From positions 372,001 to 436,000 of the forward strand of contig LSNW01000032.1 of assembly GCA_001566965.1 (NCBI GenBank): 64,000 nt of DNA, read 5' to 3'. The stretch is from Methylothermaceae bacteria B42. GTDB taxonomy: Bacteria; Pseudomonadota; Gammaproteobacteria; Methylococcales; Methylothermaceae. Under the pieces are notes generated by a model, which was not told the origin of the DNA, did no database searches, and saw nothing but the letters and a program-made list of their open reading frames with translations. Position numbers and translations under genes: made by a program. Below, piece by piece: positions 53,978 through 62,807 of this stretch. Each line of letters starts with the position of its first letter. The first letter of the stretch is position 1.

Positions 53978-55009
53978 TTACACAACCCGGCGGGTCACAT
54001 ACATGGCATCTCCATAACTAAAAAATCGATATTCCTTATCCACCGCATGGTAATAGGCCGACATGACTTGTTCATACCCGGCAAAGGCGCATACCAACAT
54101 CAGTAAAGTCGATTCTGGAAGATGGAAATTAGTAATCATGGCATCAACGCACCGGAACGGGTAGCCAGGACGAATAAATAATCGGGTTGCACCTCTGCCG
54201 GGCTTGAGTTCCCCCTGTTGACAAGCGCTTTCCAAGGTTCTGACGACCGTAGTTCCCACTGCGATAATGCGTCCGCCACGGGAACGGGCCTGGCTAATTT
54301 CGGCCGCAGCCCCTTCACCGATTTCAAACCACTCCTGGTGCATTTCATGTTCTTCCAGATTTTCCACCCGCAATGGCTGAAACGTCCCCGCACCCACATG
54401 CAAAGTGACGTAAGTCATAGCCACACCTTTTTTCTTGAGCCGGGCCATTAGATGGAAATCAAAATGCAGCCCCGCGGTAGGTGCTGCCACCGCGCCAGGC
54501 TGGCGGGCAAAGACCGTTTGATAGCGTTGATGATCCTGCGCCGAATCTGGCCGATCGATATAGGGAGGCAAGGGGATGTGCCCAATTTCCTGCAAAACAC
54601 AATACAGATCATTTATGGCTTCAAATTGCAGCAAAAAAAGATCTTTATTTCTTTCCACCACAGAGCATCGATAACCTTTATCCAGCTCAATCCCGCTGCC
54701 AGGACGGGGCGACTTGCTTGCCCGGATTTGAGCCCAGGCACGCCCATTCGCAAGCACCCGCTCCAATAGTATTTCCACCTTGCCCCCGGTTTGTTTGCGT
54801 CCATAAAGCCGGGCTGGGATCACCTTGGTGTCATTAAAGACCAGAAGGTCCCGAGGATCGATCAAATCCACAATATCGGTGAATTTTTTGTCCTCAATTA
54901 GCCCGCTGCCGCCATTTAAAACCAATAATCTGCTGGCGCTGCGCTCAGCCAAAGGCACTTGGGCAATCAATCGGCTGGGAAGAGGATAATTAAAATCACT
55001 TTTTCGCAT
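53978..55009 (-). CDS. queA: S-adenosylmethionine:tRNA ribosyltransferase-isomerase QueA
   Basis: A 343-residue enzyme that makes epoxyqueuosine in the tRNA anticodon. MRKSDFNYPLPSRLIAQVPL is the normal start, with DLLVFNDTKVIPARLYG, AAPTAGLHFD and TNFHLPESTLLMLV conserved. The frame stays open upstream across the tRNA-Leu gene to 55144, but ATG 55009 is clearly the real start. The tRNA-Leu promoter begins 7 bp away on the other strand. Confidence 0.95.
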   Translation of the reverse strand: MRKSDFNYPLPSRLIAQVPLAERSASRLLVLNGGSGLIEDKKFTDIVDLIDPRDLLVFNDTKVIPARLYGRKQTGGKVEILLERVLANGRAWAQIRASKSPRPGSGIELDKGYRCSVVERNKDLFLLQFEAINDLYCVLQEIGHIPLPPYIDRPDSAQDHQRYQTVFARQPGAVAAPTAGLHFDFHLMARLKKKGVAMTYVTLHVGAGTFQPLRVENLEEHEMHQEWFEIGEGAAAEISQARSRGGRIIAVGTTVVRTLESACQQGELKPGRGATRLFIRPGYPFRCVDAMITNFHLPESTLLMLVCAFAGYEQVMSAYYHAVDKEYRFFSYGDAMYVTRRVV

Positions 55010-55015
55010 CTCGCC

Positions 55016-55044
55016 TTGGCTCAAATATAAAGAATGGGTATAAT
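55016..55044 (+). promoter_or_regulatory. Sigma-70 promoter of tRNA-Leu
   Basis: TTGGCT (55016-55021), a 17-bp spacer and a perfect TATAAT (55039-55044), 12 bp before the tRNA 5' end. The -35 box is only 7 bp from the queA start codon on the other strand. Confidence 0.85.
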
Positions 55045-55056
55045 AACTAATTCTTG

Positions 55057-55143
55057 GCCGAGGTGGCGAAACTGGTAGACGCGCCAGACTCAAAATCTGG
55101 TGGTGGCAACACCGTGGGAGTTCGAGTCTCCCCCTCGGCACCA
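55057..55143 (+). tRNA. tRNA-Leu (anticodon CAA)
   Basis: An 87-nt class II tRNA with the long variable arm (GGTGGCAACACC). The acceptor stem GCCGAGG pairs with CCTCGGC, the anticodon loop is CTCAAAA with CAA at 34-36, the T-arm contains AGTTCGAGTCT, and CCA is encoded. It reads TTG codons. Confidence 0.97.
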
Positions 55144-55266
55144 TCCATCTTTCCGCATGATAAAAGCTATTGCATGAGCCTCATGGAAGGCGAAATGGCA
55201 AGGTCTTTACAAGTCTTGTAAGAGCCAAATAGAATCCTTGTATACAAAATAACCGGGGTAAAATAA

Positions 55267-55308
55267 CCAAAGTCGGATTAGTATATCAGACAATCAATCC
55301 AGCTTTGG
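55267..55308 (+). promoter_or_regulatory. Hairpin in the moeA leader
   Basis: CCAAAG-TC-GGATT and AATCC-AG-CTTTGG form an 11-bp stem with a 2x2 internal loop around a 16-nt apical loop, 53 bp upstream of moeA. No T-run follows. It does not match the molybdenum-cofactor riboswitch as I know it. It could be an mRNA leader element or a regulator site. Confidence 0.4.
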
Positions 55309-55361
55309 TGTGATGGGCGCAGCCAAGCATGAAGATTTCCTAGGGAGATGAGATCCACCAT

Positions 55362-56627
55362 ATGATTTATCCTTCCGCAAGTTGCGCCGATTTATTTGAG
55401 CCAGGACTGTTATCACTGGACAAAGCAGTCAGTTCGGTATTGGATCAAATTATTCCAATATCTGAAACCGAATACCTCTCCATTCAAGATGCCCTCCATC
55501 GAGTGCTGGCTTTATCCCCCATTTCTAACATAAATGTACCTTCCCATACCAATTCTGCTGTTGATGGCTATGCCATCCATCACCAAGACATTCCTCCAGA
55601 AAACAAAACAAAAATTTTAACCATTGCTGGGGAAGCGCTTGCGGGGAAACCATACATAGGGAAATTGCAACCTGGCCAAGCCATAAGAATTATGACAGGC
55701 GCCAGCCTACCGGAGGGTAGCGGCGCTGTATTAATGCAGGAACAAGTTAAAGTTCTCAACAACGATCAAATTCTCATTGATGGCAAACATCGCTCTGGTG
55801 AAAATATCCGCCTCGCAGGGGAAGATATTCAGAAAGGAGAGGCCATTATCCCAGCGGGTAAATTATTGCTGCCCGCCGATCTGGGATTGATCGCGTCCGT
55901 TGGTCAAAGCGAGGTCTGTGTGACCCGCAAAATCCGTGTCGGCATCATTTCTACCGGCAATGAAATCCTGCCCCAAGGCGCTTTTCTCGAACCTGGAAAG
56001 ATTTATGACAGTAATCGATTTTCCCTCATTGGCGCACTGGGACATTTACCAGTGCAAATCCATGACTATGGAATCATTCCTGATGACCCTGAACAATTAA
56101 AACAGACCTTTTTGGAAGCGGCACAGCGTTGTGATGCGGTTATCAGTTCAGGTGGAGTGTCGGTTGGCGAGGCTGATTATGCCAAACTAGTTTTAGCCGA
56201 GTTGGGTGATATCAATTTCTGGAAAGTAGCCATTAAACCCGGCCGGCCAATGGCATTCGGCAAAATTGGTGATTCCGTGTTCTTTGGACTGCCTGGAAAC
56301 CCCGTGGCCGTCATGGTCACTTTTTATGTATTTGTTCTTCCGGCCCTGCACAAACTGGCGGGAATCACTGAACAATTTCACCTCCCTACTTTTCCCGCCA
56401 GGACAATTGAAAAGTTGCGCAAAAAACCCGGTCGCACTGAATTCCAGCGCGGGATTATGAACCGGACTGAAAACGGCCAGTGGCAAGTGAAATGCACGGG
56501 CAAACAGGGTTCCGGCATCCTAAAGTCGATGAGCCAGGCCAATTGTTTTATTGTCTTGGAACATGATAGGGGCAATGTGGAAGCCGGAGAGTGGGTTGAA
56601 ATATTACCTTTTGCTTGTCTGCCGTAG
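55362..56627 (+). CDS. moeA: Molybdopterin molybdenumtransferase MoeA
   Basis: A 421-residue enzyme that inserts molybdate (or tungstate) into adenylylated molybdopterin. VPSHTNSAVDGYAIH, GEALAGKPY, IMTGASLPEGSGAVLMQE, GIISTGNEIL, SSGGVSVGEADY and GLPGNPVAVMVTF are all family motifs. It fits with the TupA-like binding protein at 44261 in Mo/W metabolism. The leader of about 200 bp holds a hairpin. Confidence 0.94.
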   Translation: MIYPSASCADLFEPGLLSLDKAVSSVLDQIIPISETEYLSIQDALHRVLALSPISNINVPSHTNSAVDGYAIHHQDIPPENKTKILTIAGEALAGKPYIGKLQPGQAIRIMTGASLPEGSGAVLMQEQVKVLNNDQILIDGKHRSGENIRLAGEDIQKGEAIIPAGKLLLPADLGLIASVGQSEVCVTRKIRVGIISTGNEILPQGAFLEPGKIYDSNRFSLIGALGHLPVQIHDYGIIPDDPEQLKQTFLEAAQRCDAVISSGGVSVGEADYAKLVLAELGDINFWKVAIKPGRPMAFGKIGDSVFFGLPGNPVAVMVTFYVFVLPALHKLAGITEQFHLPTFPARTIEKLRKKPGRTEFQRGIMNRTENGQWQVKCTGKQGSGILKSMSQANCFIVLEHDRGNVEAGEWVEILPFACLP

Positions 56628-56697
56628 ATAAATTATCACTTTCTTAACCTCCTGCCCTTGTTTTCTACTCATTTGCCCAAATATTAAAAACCAGCTT

Positions 56698-56955
56698 ATG
56701 AACAAAGTCATTATGTATTCAACAGCACGCTGCCCCTTTTGCGTTATGGCGGAACGTTTGCTCACCAGCAAACCGGGGATAGAAATTGAAAAAATCAGCG
56801 TCGACCAAGACCCAGAAAAATTTCAGGAAATGCTCGACAAATCGAGGCGGCGAACGGTGCCGCAAATTTTCATTGGCAATGTACATGTCGGTGGGTTTCA
56901 GGAGTTAGCCGAACTGAATCGCACTGGTGAACTAGATAAACTTCTCGGAATTTAA
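56698..56955 (+). CDS. grxC: Glutaredoxin 3
   Basis: An 85-residue thiol-disulfide oxidoreductase. The active site is CPFC (residues 12-15) instead of the common CPYC, and VPQIFIGNVHVGG has the cis-Pro and glutathione-binding residues. It starts 20 bp before the thioredoxin 2 gene and is co-transcribed with it. Confidence 0.94.
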   Translation: MNKVIMYSTARCPFCVMAERLLTSKPGIEIEKISVDQDPEKFQEMLDKSRRRTVPQIFIGNVHVGGFQELAELNRTGELDKLLGI

Positions 56956-56975
56956 AATTTAACAAGGAAATTTCA

Positions 56976-57395
56976 ATGCATATCGTATGCGGCCATTGTT
57001 TAAGTGTTAACCGGGTTCCACAACAGCGGCTGGGTGAACGGCCAAAATGCGGCAAATGCCACGCTGAGTTATTAGATGGCGAAGTGGTGGAATTAAGAGA
57101 GCAAAACTTCTATAAATTTGTTGGGAAAAACGACTTGCCGGTAGTCGTGGATTTTTGGGCCCCCTGGTGCGGCCCTTGCCGGATGATGGCGCCAGCATTT
57201 GCGCAAGCCGCTGCTGAGTTACGCCAGCACGCAAGATTTGCCAAAGTCAATACGGAAGAATGTCCTGCACTGGCACAAAGGTTTGGAATTCGTAGCATCC
57301 CTACATTGATTCTGTTTCGCTCCGGCCAAGAAGTTGACCGGGTATCGGGAGCGCTAAATACCCATCAGTTAATTCAGTGGGTGGAAAGCCATTAA
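56976..57395 (+). CDS. trxC: Thioredoxin 2 (zinc-binding)
   Basis: A 139-residue thioredoxin with an N-terminal zinc site (Cys5, Cys8, Cys25, Cys28 in CGHC and CGKC), then the thioredoxin fold with WCGPC at residues 64-68 and the cis-Pro in RSIPTLIL. The zinc-binding extension separates TrxC from TrxA. Confidence 0.94.
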   Translation: MHIVCGHCLSVNRVPQQRLGERPKCGKCHAELLDGEVVELREQNFYKFVGKNDLPVVVDFWAPWCGPCRMMAPAFAQAAAELRQHARFAKVNTEECPALAQRFGIRSIPTLILFRSGQEVDRVSGALNTHQLIQWVESH

Positions 57396-57485
57396 TGTAA
57401 GCATTTTCTGCCGAAACAAAAGCATTGGATACAGCCCCTTGAACTTAAACCGTATAATTCCCAATGCCCATATTGAAAAGAGGGG

Positions 57486-57662
57486 TCACTCCTCAAGCAA
57501 TTCAAAATCGTCCTTTGTAGCGCCACAATCGGGGCAGACCCAATCATCGGGCACATCTTCCCATCGGGTTCCGGGGGGGATGCCATCTTCCGGATCTCCT
57601 TCCGCTTCGTCATAGATATAACCACAAACGACACAAACATATTTTTTATAATCGCTGCTCAT
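57486..57662 (-). CDS. Rubredoxin
   Basis: A 58-residue iron electron carrier: [20 protein letters not shown], then [20 protein letters not shown]. The four Cys of the two CxxC(G) knuckles bind one iron, and the Tyr/Trp residues around them are conserved. It is convergent with trxC. Rubredoxins serve alkane hydroxylases or oxidative stress systems; the partner is not visible here. Confidence 0.93.
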   Translation of the reverse strand: MSSDYKKYVCVVCGYIYDEAEGDPEDGIPPGTRWEDVPDDWVCPDCGATKDDFELLEE

Positions 57663-57756
57663 ACGTTGGTTTATTCCTTTATTTTTCCTTGCAAATTATT
57701 TAACTATATCCGCTGGCGTCTAAATTTCCAAGTAAACACTTTCAGCCAGTCTTGCC

Positions 57757-58584
57757 TTAAAGAATTCTCAAATCACTCGGATGGCGAACTAAAATTGAGT
57801 ATCTGCCCTTTCTCCTGGATGGCCAGCCCCTCACCTCCACTGACCGATGCAAATAGTGGCCTAGCGGCGGAAAGTAACGCAAATTGGCCTTGGGGATCAC
57901 AACAGCGACATTACCCGCGAACTTCAACCTGACATATTTCCGCCCTTCCACCACCTGTCGTGGCTTGCCTAGCCATCGATGCCAGCCACGGTATTTTTTC
58001 TTTGTTAGATTTTCTATGGGGATGGGCTGATAATCGGATTTACCCCAAATCCCCCGGCCAGCGCTTTCTGCTTCCTCTTGCGCAGCCAGCAATTGTTTCG
58101 CAAATTTTAAATTGGGGGGATGAAGGTTGGCTATTGCCAATCCATCCCGAACCAGTTTAACGTTGATATTTTCCCCGGATTCGGTAAATAAATAAGCCAA
58201 AGTCCTGTGATATTTGTCTTTGCGCTGCGCATCATATTCCAATCGGACCTTTTTCCCTAGGATCCACTCTTCTAGCCGACGTTTTGCTTCCTCCCCACCT
58301 GCCTCGCCCAGTTTTTGATGGCTCTCGACTTCCGGCGCGTTAATATTCAAAAGACGTATCCGGCGGCCGTCCTCTAATTTAACTGTATCACCATCAAATA
58401 CATACACCACCCGCAAGTAAACATATTCTTTTTTGAGAGCAAGAACCTTGGCATTGCTGACACGGCGGTCACTGTAATGCAATACTCCTTTTGCATCACG
58501 CCAACGGTAAATATCGGCTGATGCATTGACTGCCAAAAAAAATGCGAGGAAGGCGGGAATCACATGTTGCAAACAGAAAAACAC
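57757..58584 (-). CDS. Secreted thermonuclease (SNase-like) with N-terminal DUF4124
   Basis: About 275 residues. After a signal peptide (HVIPAFLAFFLAVNASA) is a DUF4124 motif (DIYRWRDAKGVLHYSDR), then a staphylococcal-nuclease domain: VVYVFDGDTVKL and IRLLNINAPEVE (metal-binding Asp residues), the KDKYHRTLAYLF Arg and a helical EEAESAGRGIW. It should cut DNA or RNA in the periplasm. The C-terminal ~75 residues are a basic extra domain. The start is a GTG at 58584 with only a weak ribosome site, so it could lie slightly downstream. Confidence 0.87.
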   Translation of the reverse strand: MFFCLQHVIPAFLAFFLAVNASADIYRWRDAKGVLHYSDRRVSNAKVLALKKEYVYLRVVYVFDGDTVKLEDGRRIRLLNINAPEVESHQKLGEAGGEEAKRRLEEWILGKKVRLEYDAQRKDKYHRTLAYLFTESGENINVKLVRDGLAIANLHPPNLKFAKQLLAAQEEAESAGRGIWGKSDYQPIPIENLTKKKYRGWHRWLGKPRQVVEGRKYVRLKFAGNVAVVIPKANLRYFPPLGHYLHRSVEVRGWPSRRKGRYSILVRHPSDLRIL

Positions 58585-58645
58585 GGCTTATTTAATTACG
58601 ACTTGTACAGTCAACTATAGAACAATAGAAAAGCATCACTCACCC

Positions 58646-58679
58646 ATAAAAAAAGGCGGAATAGCCCGCCTTTTTTTAT
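58646..58679 (-). terminator. Bidirectional intrinsic terminator
   Basis: ATAAAAAAAGGCGG and its perfect complement (14 bp) surround a 6-nt loop; the stem carries A/T runs on both sides, so it can work both ways. It ends the minus-strand gene that stops at 58735. Confidence 0.88.
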
Positions 58680-58734
58680 AGTAAACCAGTACGTTAAAAC
58701 ACAACTGGCGTGCCAGATGACCTTTCAAATTACT

Positions 58735-59046
58735 TCAAACCAGGGTTTCCAACTGCCGGATTTGCTTATAGCCCGCGTTGGCCAATTCCATTCCGCCAGT
58801 AACAATGGTTTGATACGCATTGGGCATTTGGTACACCCGATAGCAAAGATATCCTACTGCCGCCAAAGCAGCCGGTACGGAAACAATGGCAGACAAGCCA
58901 ATCAAACCTGCTCCTTGAATCAACAAGGACAAAATGTCCAGCGGCAATAATAAAAAAGCGCCAAAATACGTCAAAACAAAAAAAGAATAAAGCAGCAGTG
59001 TCAAGAATTCAAAAAGCCGAATCAAACCAAGATTGAGCCATTTCAT
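58735..59046 (-). CDS. Small membrane protein of unknown function
   Basis: About 103 residues with two or three hydrophobic helices (FLTLLLYSFFVLTYFGAFLL, IQGAGLIGLSAIVSVPAALA) and a polar C-terminal tail. No family is recognised. ATG 59046 overlaps the stop of a tiny upstream frame (TGATG), which suggests coupled translation. A strong terminator follows. Confidence 0.6.
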   Translation of the reverse strand: MKWLNLGLIRLFEFLTLLLYSFFVLTYFGAFLLLPLDILSLLIQGAGLIGLSAIVSVPAALAAVGYLCYRVYQMPNAYQTIVTGGMELANAGYKQIRQLETLV

Positions 59047-59153
59047 CACAAGCGTTGTCTCCAGAGGCCAAATCCAAAACCAACCGAACCTTTGGGTACG
59101 GTCACCAGTTCTTTAATTTCGGAATTATAGCACAGGCCTTTTCTGTCACTCAT
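59046..59153 (-). CDS. Tiny ORF (35 aa) coupled to the small membrane protein
   Basis: Starts at ATG 59153 behind a good GAGGAAAAGG site, encodes MSDRKGLCYNSEIKELVTVP and ends WRQRL; its stop overlaps the next start. It could be a real peptide or a leader that couples translation of the membrane protein. The composition is plausible but no family is known. Confidence 0.4.
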   Translation of the reverse strand: MSDRKGLCYNSEIKELVTVPKGSVGFGFGLWRQRL

Positions 59154-59309
59154 AACCTTTTCCTCTTTATAACAGTTGTATTCTTCTAATATGTCATAAA
59201 AGTTGATGGCAGGATGGGAACCGAAAACTACCATCGCTACAACACCTAAAATTTCAACAACATAGCGCGCAAAGAGCTACAATGAGAACAATATATCAGG
59301 CTCGTATCA

Positions 59310-61175
59310 ATGACTGGAAGTCACCTTAATTATCGCCGCACGCTTAAGCCCAGCCGGCTGTTGGATGGGTTAATCGTTTTCCTGACAGCATTGCTGTTAT
59401 TGATGACGCTTGTCTCCTCTGCTGTCCCTTTTTATTTTTCTATTTTTGTTTTTATTCTAGCGATCTTTACAATCATCCGTTTTGGGTTAGCCCGTTCATC
59501 GGTCGATAAGCGAGTACGCCAACCCCAAAGGTTTGATCTTCTCAGCCGGTTTCCGGAAACCAACCCCAATCCCATTTTTCATTTATCCAAAGATGGGCAA
59601 ATCGATTATGCCAACGCCGGGTGTGAATTATTTTTAAAACACTTTCATCTGCCCCCGGATCCAGCCAAGCTTCTCCCACCCAATCTCGATGATCGTTTAA
59701 AGCAATTACAGCAATCCGGCCAACGCTACGACATCTGGGAATACACTATCAATGACCGGTTCGTTGCCTGTCAAACGGCTGCCCAAGAGGATGGCTATTA
59801 TCTCTATATCACAGACATCAGTGACCGGAAGCGAATAGAGAACGAACTCGCCTGGCACGCCTATCACGATGTCATCACCGGGCTCCCCAATCGCTACCGT
59901 TTCCAGCAAGATCTTGAAGAGGCACTACGGAAGAATCAATCTTGCCCCCAGACCGCGGTCTTCCTATTGAACATCGACCGTTTCCGGTTTTTTATCGGCA
60001 GTTTGGGTTATTGGCTCTGCGACAGGTTATTACTCGCGGTTTCCCAACGATTGAAGGAAACCATTGAGCAGTCCCGGCTAACTGGCCAAATCACGCTTTA
60101 CCGGTTCGAGGCGGACACTTTCGCCCTGTTGCTGGAAAATTACCGGGACCCGGATTTGCCGCAAAAAGTTGCTCAAGAACTTATCGACAGCCTGCATAAG
60201 CCCATTTATATAGACCACCGCGAATTTTGTGTAACCATTAGTTGCGGCATCAGTGTTTTTCCAAAGGATGGGGAAGATTTCTCCTCTTTGCTGCATGCCG
60301 CGGATCTGGCACTGCAGCACGCCAAAAAAAGAGGCGGCGGTGACTGCCAAGTGCACACGGCGGATATGGATGAAAGAACCCGTCACCGCTTGAAACTGGA
60401 AAGCTATCTACGCCATGCCATCGAGCACGATGAACTGGAACTGTATTATCAACCACAGGTATCGATCAAAAATAGCACCCTCACCGGCGCGGAAATCACG
60501 CTACGCTGGCGACATCCGGAACACGAGCTTCTCAAACCCCAGGACTTTATCCCTTTGGCGGAAGAAACCGGCCTGATCGCCCCAATCAGCGAATGGATTT
60601 TACGCCATGCCCTGATGCAACATCGCCACTGGCAAACCCAGGGACTCCCGGCAATTCGCCTGGCAGTCAATATCTCCGCCCAGCAATTTCATCAGCAAGA
60701 CCTGCCTCAACTTATCCAGCGTCTCCTACAAGAGTCGCAGGTGGATACCCGATACCTGGAACTGGAGATTACAGAATCGGCGGCCATGTTTGACATCAAC
60801 CACACAGTGATTGTCATGCAGCAACTCAAACAACTTGGCGTGCAGTTGGCTTTGGATGATTTTGGCACCGGCTTTTCCTCCCTGGCCTACTTGCGCCGTT
60901 TTCCATTGGATACCTTAAAAATTGACCAATCCTTCGTCCACCCCATGGACAAGGAAGAAGAAGAAGACGCCGCCGCCATCATCAAGGGCATCATCAGCCT
61001 GGGCCATAGTTTACGGCTCAATGTCCTGGCCGAAGGCATAGAGACCCCAGCACAACTTCGGCTCCTAAGAAAATTCGGATGTGATGAAGGCCAAGGTTTT
61101 CTGTTCAGCAAACCCGTCCCTGGGAAAACCTTCGAAACCTTCCTTGCCCGGGGCAAATTCCAAATCGATGAATAG
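59310..61175 (+). CDS. GGDEF-EAL protein with degenerate GGDEF and probably active EAL (c-di-GMP phosphodiesterase)
   Basis: A 621-residue membrane-linked signalling protein. Two N-terminal helices lie within residues ~15-60, then a PAS-like region (PNPIFHLSKDGQIDYANAGC), a GGDEF domain (from ~185) and an EAL domain (~355-610). The GGDEF motif reads FEADT, so cyclase activity is probably lost. The EAL domain keeps the catalytic Glu (AEITLRW), LEITESAAM, DDFGTGFSSL and LAEGIET, so it likely degrades cyclic di-GMP. It ends 3 bp before the end of the convergent fabI. Confidence 0.9.
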   Translation: MTGSHLNYRRTLKPSRLLDGLIVFLTALLLLMTLVSSAVPFYFSIFVFILAIFTIIRFGLARSSVDKRVRQPQRFDLLSRFPETNPNPIFHLSKDGQIDYANAGCELFLKHFHLPPDPAKLLPPNLDDRLKQLQQSGQRYDIWEYTINDRFVACQTAAQEDGYYLYITDISDRKRIENELAWHAYHDVITGLPNRYRFQQDLEEALRKNQSCPQTAVFLLNIDRFRFFIGSLGYWLCDRLLLAVSQRLKETIEQSRLTGQITLYRFEADTFALLLENYRDPDLPQKVAQELIDSLHKPIYIDHREFCVTISCGISVFPKDGEDFSSLLHAADLALQHAKKRGGGDCQVHTADMDERTRHRLKLESYLRHAIEHDELELYYQPQVSIKNSTLTGAEITLRWRHPEHELLKPQDFIPLAEETGLIAPISEWILRHALMQHRHWQTQGLPAIRLAVNISAQQFHQQDLPQLIQRLLQESQVDTRYLELEITESAAMFDINHTVIVMQQLKQLGVQLALDDFGTGFSSLAYLRRFPLDTLKIDQSFVHPMDKEEEEDAAAIIKGIISLGHSLRLNVLAEGIETPAQLRLLRKFGCDEGQGFLFSKPVPGKTFETFLARGKFQIDE

Positions 61176-61178
61176 TGC

Positions 61179-61964
61179 TCAGATCTCGAACGCCAAACCA
61201 ATAATATTATAACCCGCATCCACGTAGACAATCTCGCCCGTAATTCCAGAGGCGAGATCCGAACATAAGAAAGCGCCCGCATTGCCGACTTCCTCGATGG
61301 TGACATTTTTCCGCAAGGGCGCGGCATTTTCCGCTTTGCTGAGCATTTCCCGGAAATTACTGATGCCTGATGCCGCCAAGGTGCGAATCGGCCCGGCGGA
61401 TACCGCGTTGACCCTGATGCCCTCAGGCCCCAACGAAGAAGCCATGTAACGGACATTGGCTTCCAAACTCGCCTTGGCTACGCCCATTACATTGTAATTG
61501 GGAATAACCCGCTCGGCGCCAAGATAACTTAACGTCAACAACGCCGCGTTGCGGCCCTGCATCATGGGCCGACCCGCCTTGGCCAGCGCCGCAAAACTGT
61601 AGGAGCTGATGTCGTGAGCGATTTGAAAAGCCTCGCGATCCACCGATTCTAGGTAATCGCCTTCCAAAGCGCTTCTGGGAGCATAAGCCACTGAATGCAC
61701 AATCCCATCCAAGCCATCCCAATGCTGTCCCAAATAGTCGAATACGCCTTGGATTTCATCGTCGCTGCTGACATCACAAGCCACCGTCAAATTGGAATCA
61801 CATTGGCCCGCCAGTTTTTCCACCCGATCCTTGAGTTTGTCGTTCTGATAAGTAAAGGCCAGCGCCGCCCCTTCCCGATGCATGGCCTGGGCAATGCCCC
61901 AAGCGATCGAACGATTGCTGGCCAATCCGACAATCAAAATCTTTTTACCCTGCAAAAATCCCAT
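61179..61964 (-). CDS. fabI: Enoyl-ACP reductase (NADH) FabI
   Basis: A 261-residue short-chain reductase for the last step of fatty acid elongation. The N-terminus [20 protein letters not shown] is the FabI nucleotide site, and the catalytic [13 protein letters not shown] holds Tyr and Lys in the FabI spacing. It sits alone, convergent with the EAL gene. Confidence 0.96.
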   Translation of the reverse strand: MGFLQGKKILIVGLASNRSIAWGIAQAMHREGAALAFTYQNDKLKDRVEKLAGQCDSNLTVACDVSSDDEIQGVFDYLGQHWDGLDGIVHSVAYAPRSALEGDYLESVDREAFQIAHDISSYSFAALAKAGRPMMQGRNAALLTLSYLGAERVIPNYNVMGVAKASLEANVRYMASSLGPEGIRVNAVSAGPIRTLAASGISNFREMLSKAENAAPLRKNVTIEEVGNAGAFLCSDLASGITGEIVYVDAGYNIIGLAFEI

Positions 61965-62001
61965 TGGTTGATCTCCTTACCATTTCAAAAAATTCTGACT
62001 A

Positions 62002-62805
62002 TTATCTTTCAGATTCCTCTTGGACGCCAACGAGATTTGTTTCTATTTTTGTCACCGCCTTACCCAACCGCCGGCATATTTCTGAAACAATGGCCTCCTG
62101 ATCAGGCACCTCAAACTCAGACGGAAACGTCAACTTCAGCCTGATATTTTGAGGCATCGCGTGAAATCCCAACCGCGCTTGCGGAGGCAGCACTAAATCC
62201 TTGAGTAAGGCTTCGATTTTTGATTCCCCCATGCCGTTGACGTGAATCACTACCCGCATGGACCTGGGCAAGGAAAACAAATAAGGCAATTGCTTTTCCA
62301 CATATTCACTAAACATCGCCTCCATTTCCCGAGGCACGCCAGGCAAAAAATAAAAATGACACCCCTCGGCTGTAAGGTAAAATCCAGGCGCTGTCCCCCA
62401 GTGGTTATCCAAACGCCGGGCACCTTTGGGAAGCAGCGCCTGCTTGCGGTTGCTCTCCGGCATTCTCTGTTTTCTTTTCTGGAACCTTTCCTCAATCATC
62501 AACAAGGCGGCAGGATCTAGCTTCAAGGGAAGGCTAAATGCCTGGCCAACGGCTTCCGCGGTCAAATCATCCCGGGTAGGACCGAGCCCTCCGGTACAGA
62601 TACAACAATCCGCCCGGCGGGAAATTTCTTGCAAAACGGAAACCAAGTCTTCCAGCCTGTCCCCCACCGCCGTATGCCGGGCAATCAGAAATCCCAAATC
62701 AACCAAGCGCTGGGAGAGCCAGGCGCTGTTACTATCGACGATTTCGCCGCTGACAATTTCATCGCCCTGGGAAAGAATTTCCGCATATGGGACTAGTGTA
62801 TTCAT
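62002..62805 (-). CDS. CinA-type molybdopterin-binding domain protein (no amidase domain)
   Basis: A 267-residue protein of the MoaB/Mog-like CinA N-terminal family. AEILSQGDEIVSGEIVDSNSAWLSQRL, CICTGGLGPTRDDLTAEA and FLPGVPREMEAMF are intact. The C-terminal nicotinamide-nucleotide amidase (PncC) of full CinA is missing. Known relatives hydrolyse ADP-ribose, but this stand-alone form is not characterised. It ends 3 bp before the AEC gene stop-start junction, so the two are probably co-transcribed. Confidence 0.87.
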   Translation of the reverse strand: MNTLVPYAEILSQGDEIVSGEIVDSNSAWLSQRLVDLGFLIARHTAVGDRLEDLVSVLQEISRRADCCICTGGLGPTRDDLTAEAVGQAFSLPLKLDPAALLMIEERFQKRKQRMPESNRKQALLPKGARRLDNHWGTAPGFYLTAEGCHFYFLPGVPREMEAMFSEYVEKQLPYLFSLPRSMRVVIHVNGMGESKIEALLKDLVLPPQARLGFHAMPQNIRLKLTFPSEFEVPDQEAIVSEICRRLGKAVTKIETNLVGVQEESER

Positions 62806-62807
62806 GA

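Noticed and set aside
53743-53985. 80-codon minus-strand frame between queA and the UPF0104 gene
   Set aside because: Overlaps both neighbours and lacks a good start. The first 55 residues look somewhat protein-like, so a decayed gene fragment is possible but unproven.
55010-55144. N-terminal extension of queA across tRNA-Leu
   Set aside because: It would translate the complement of the tRNA; ATG 55009 matches the family start.
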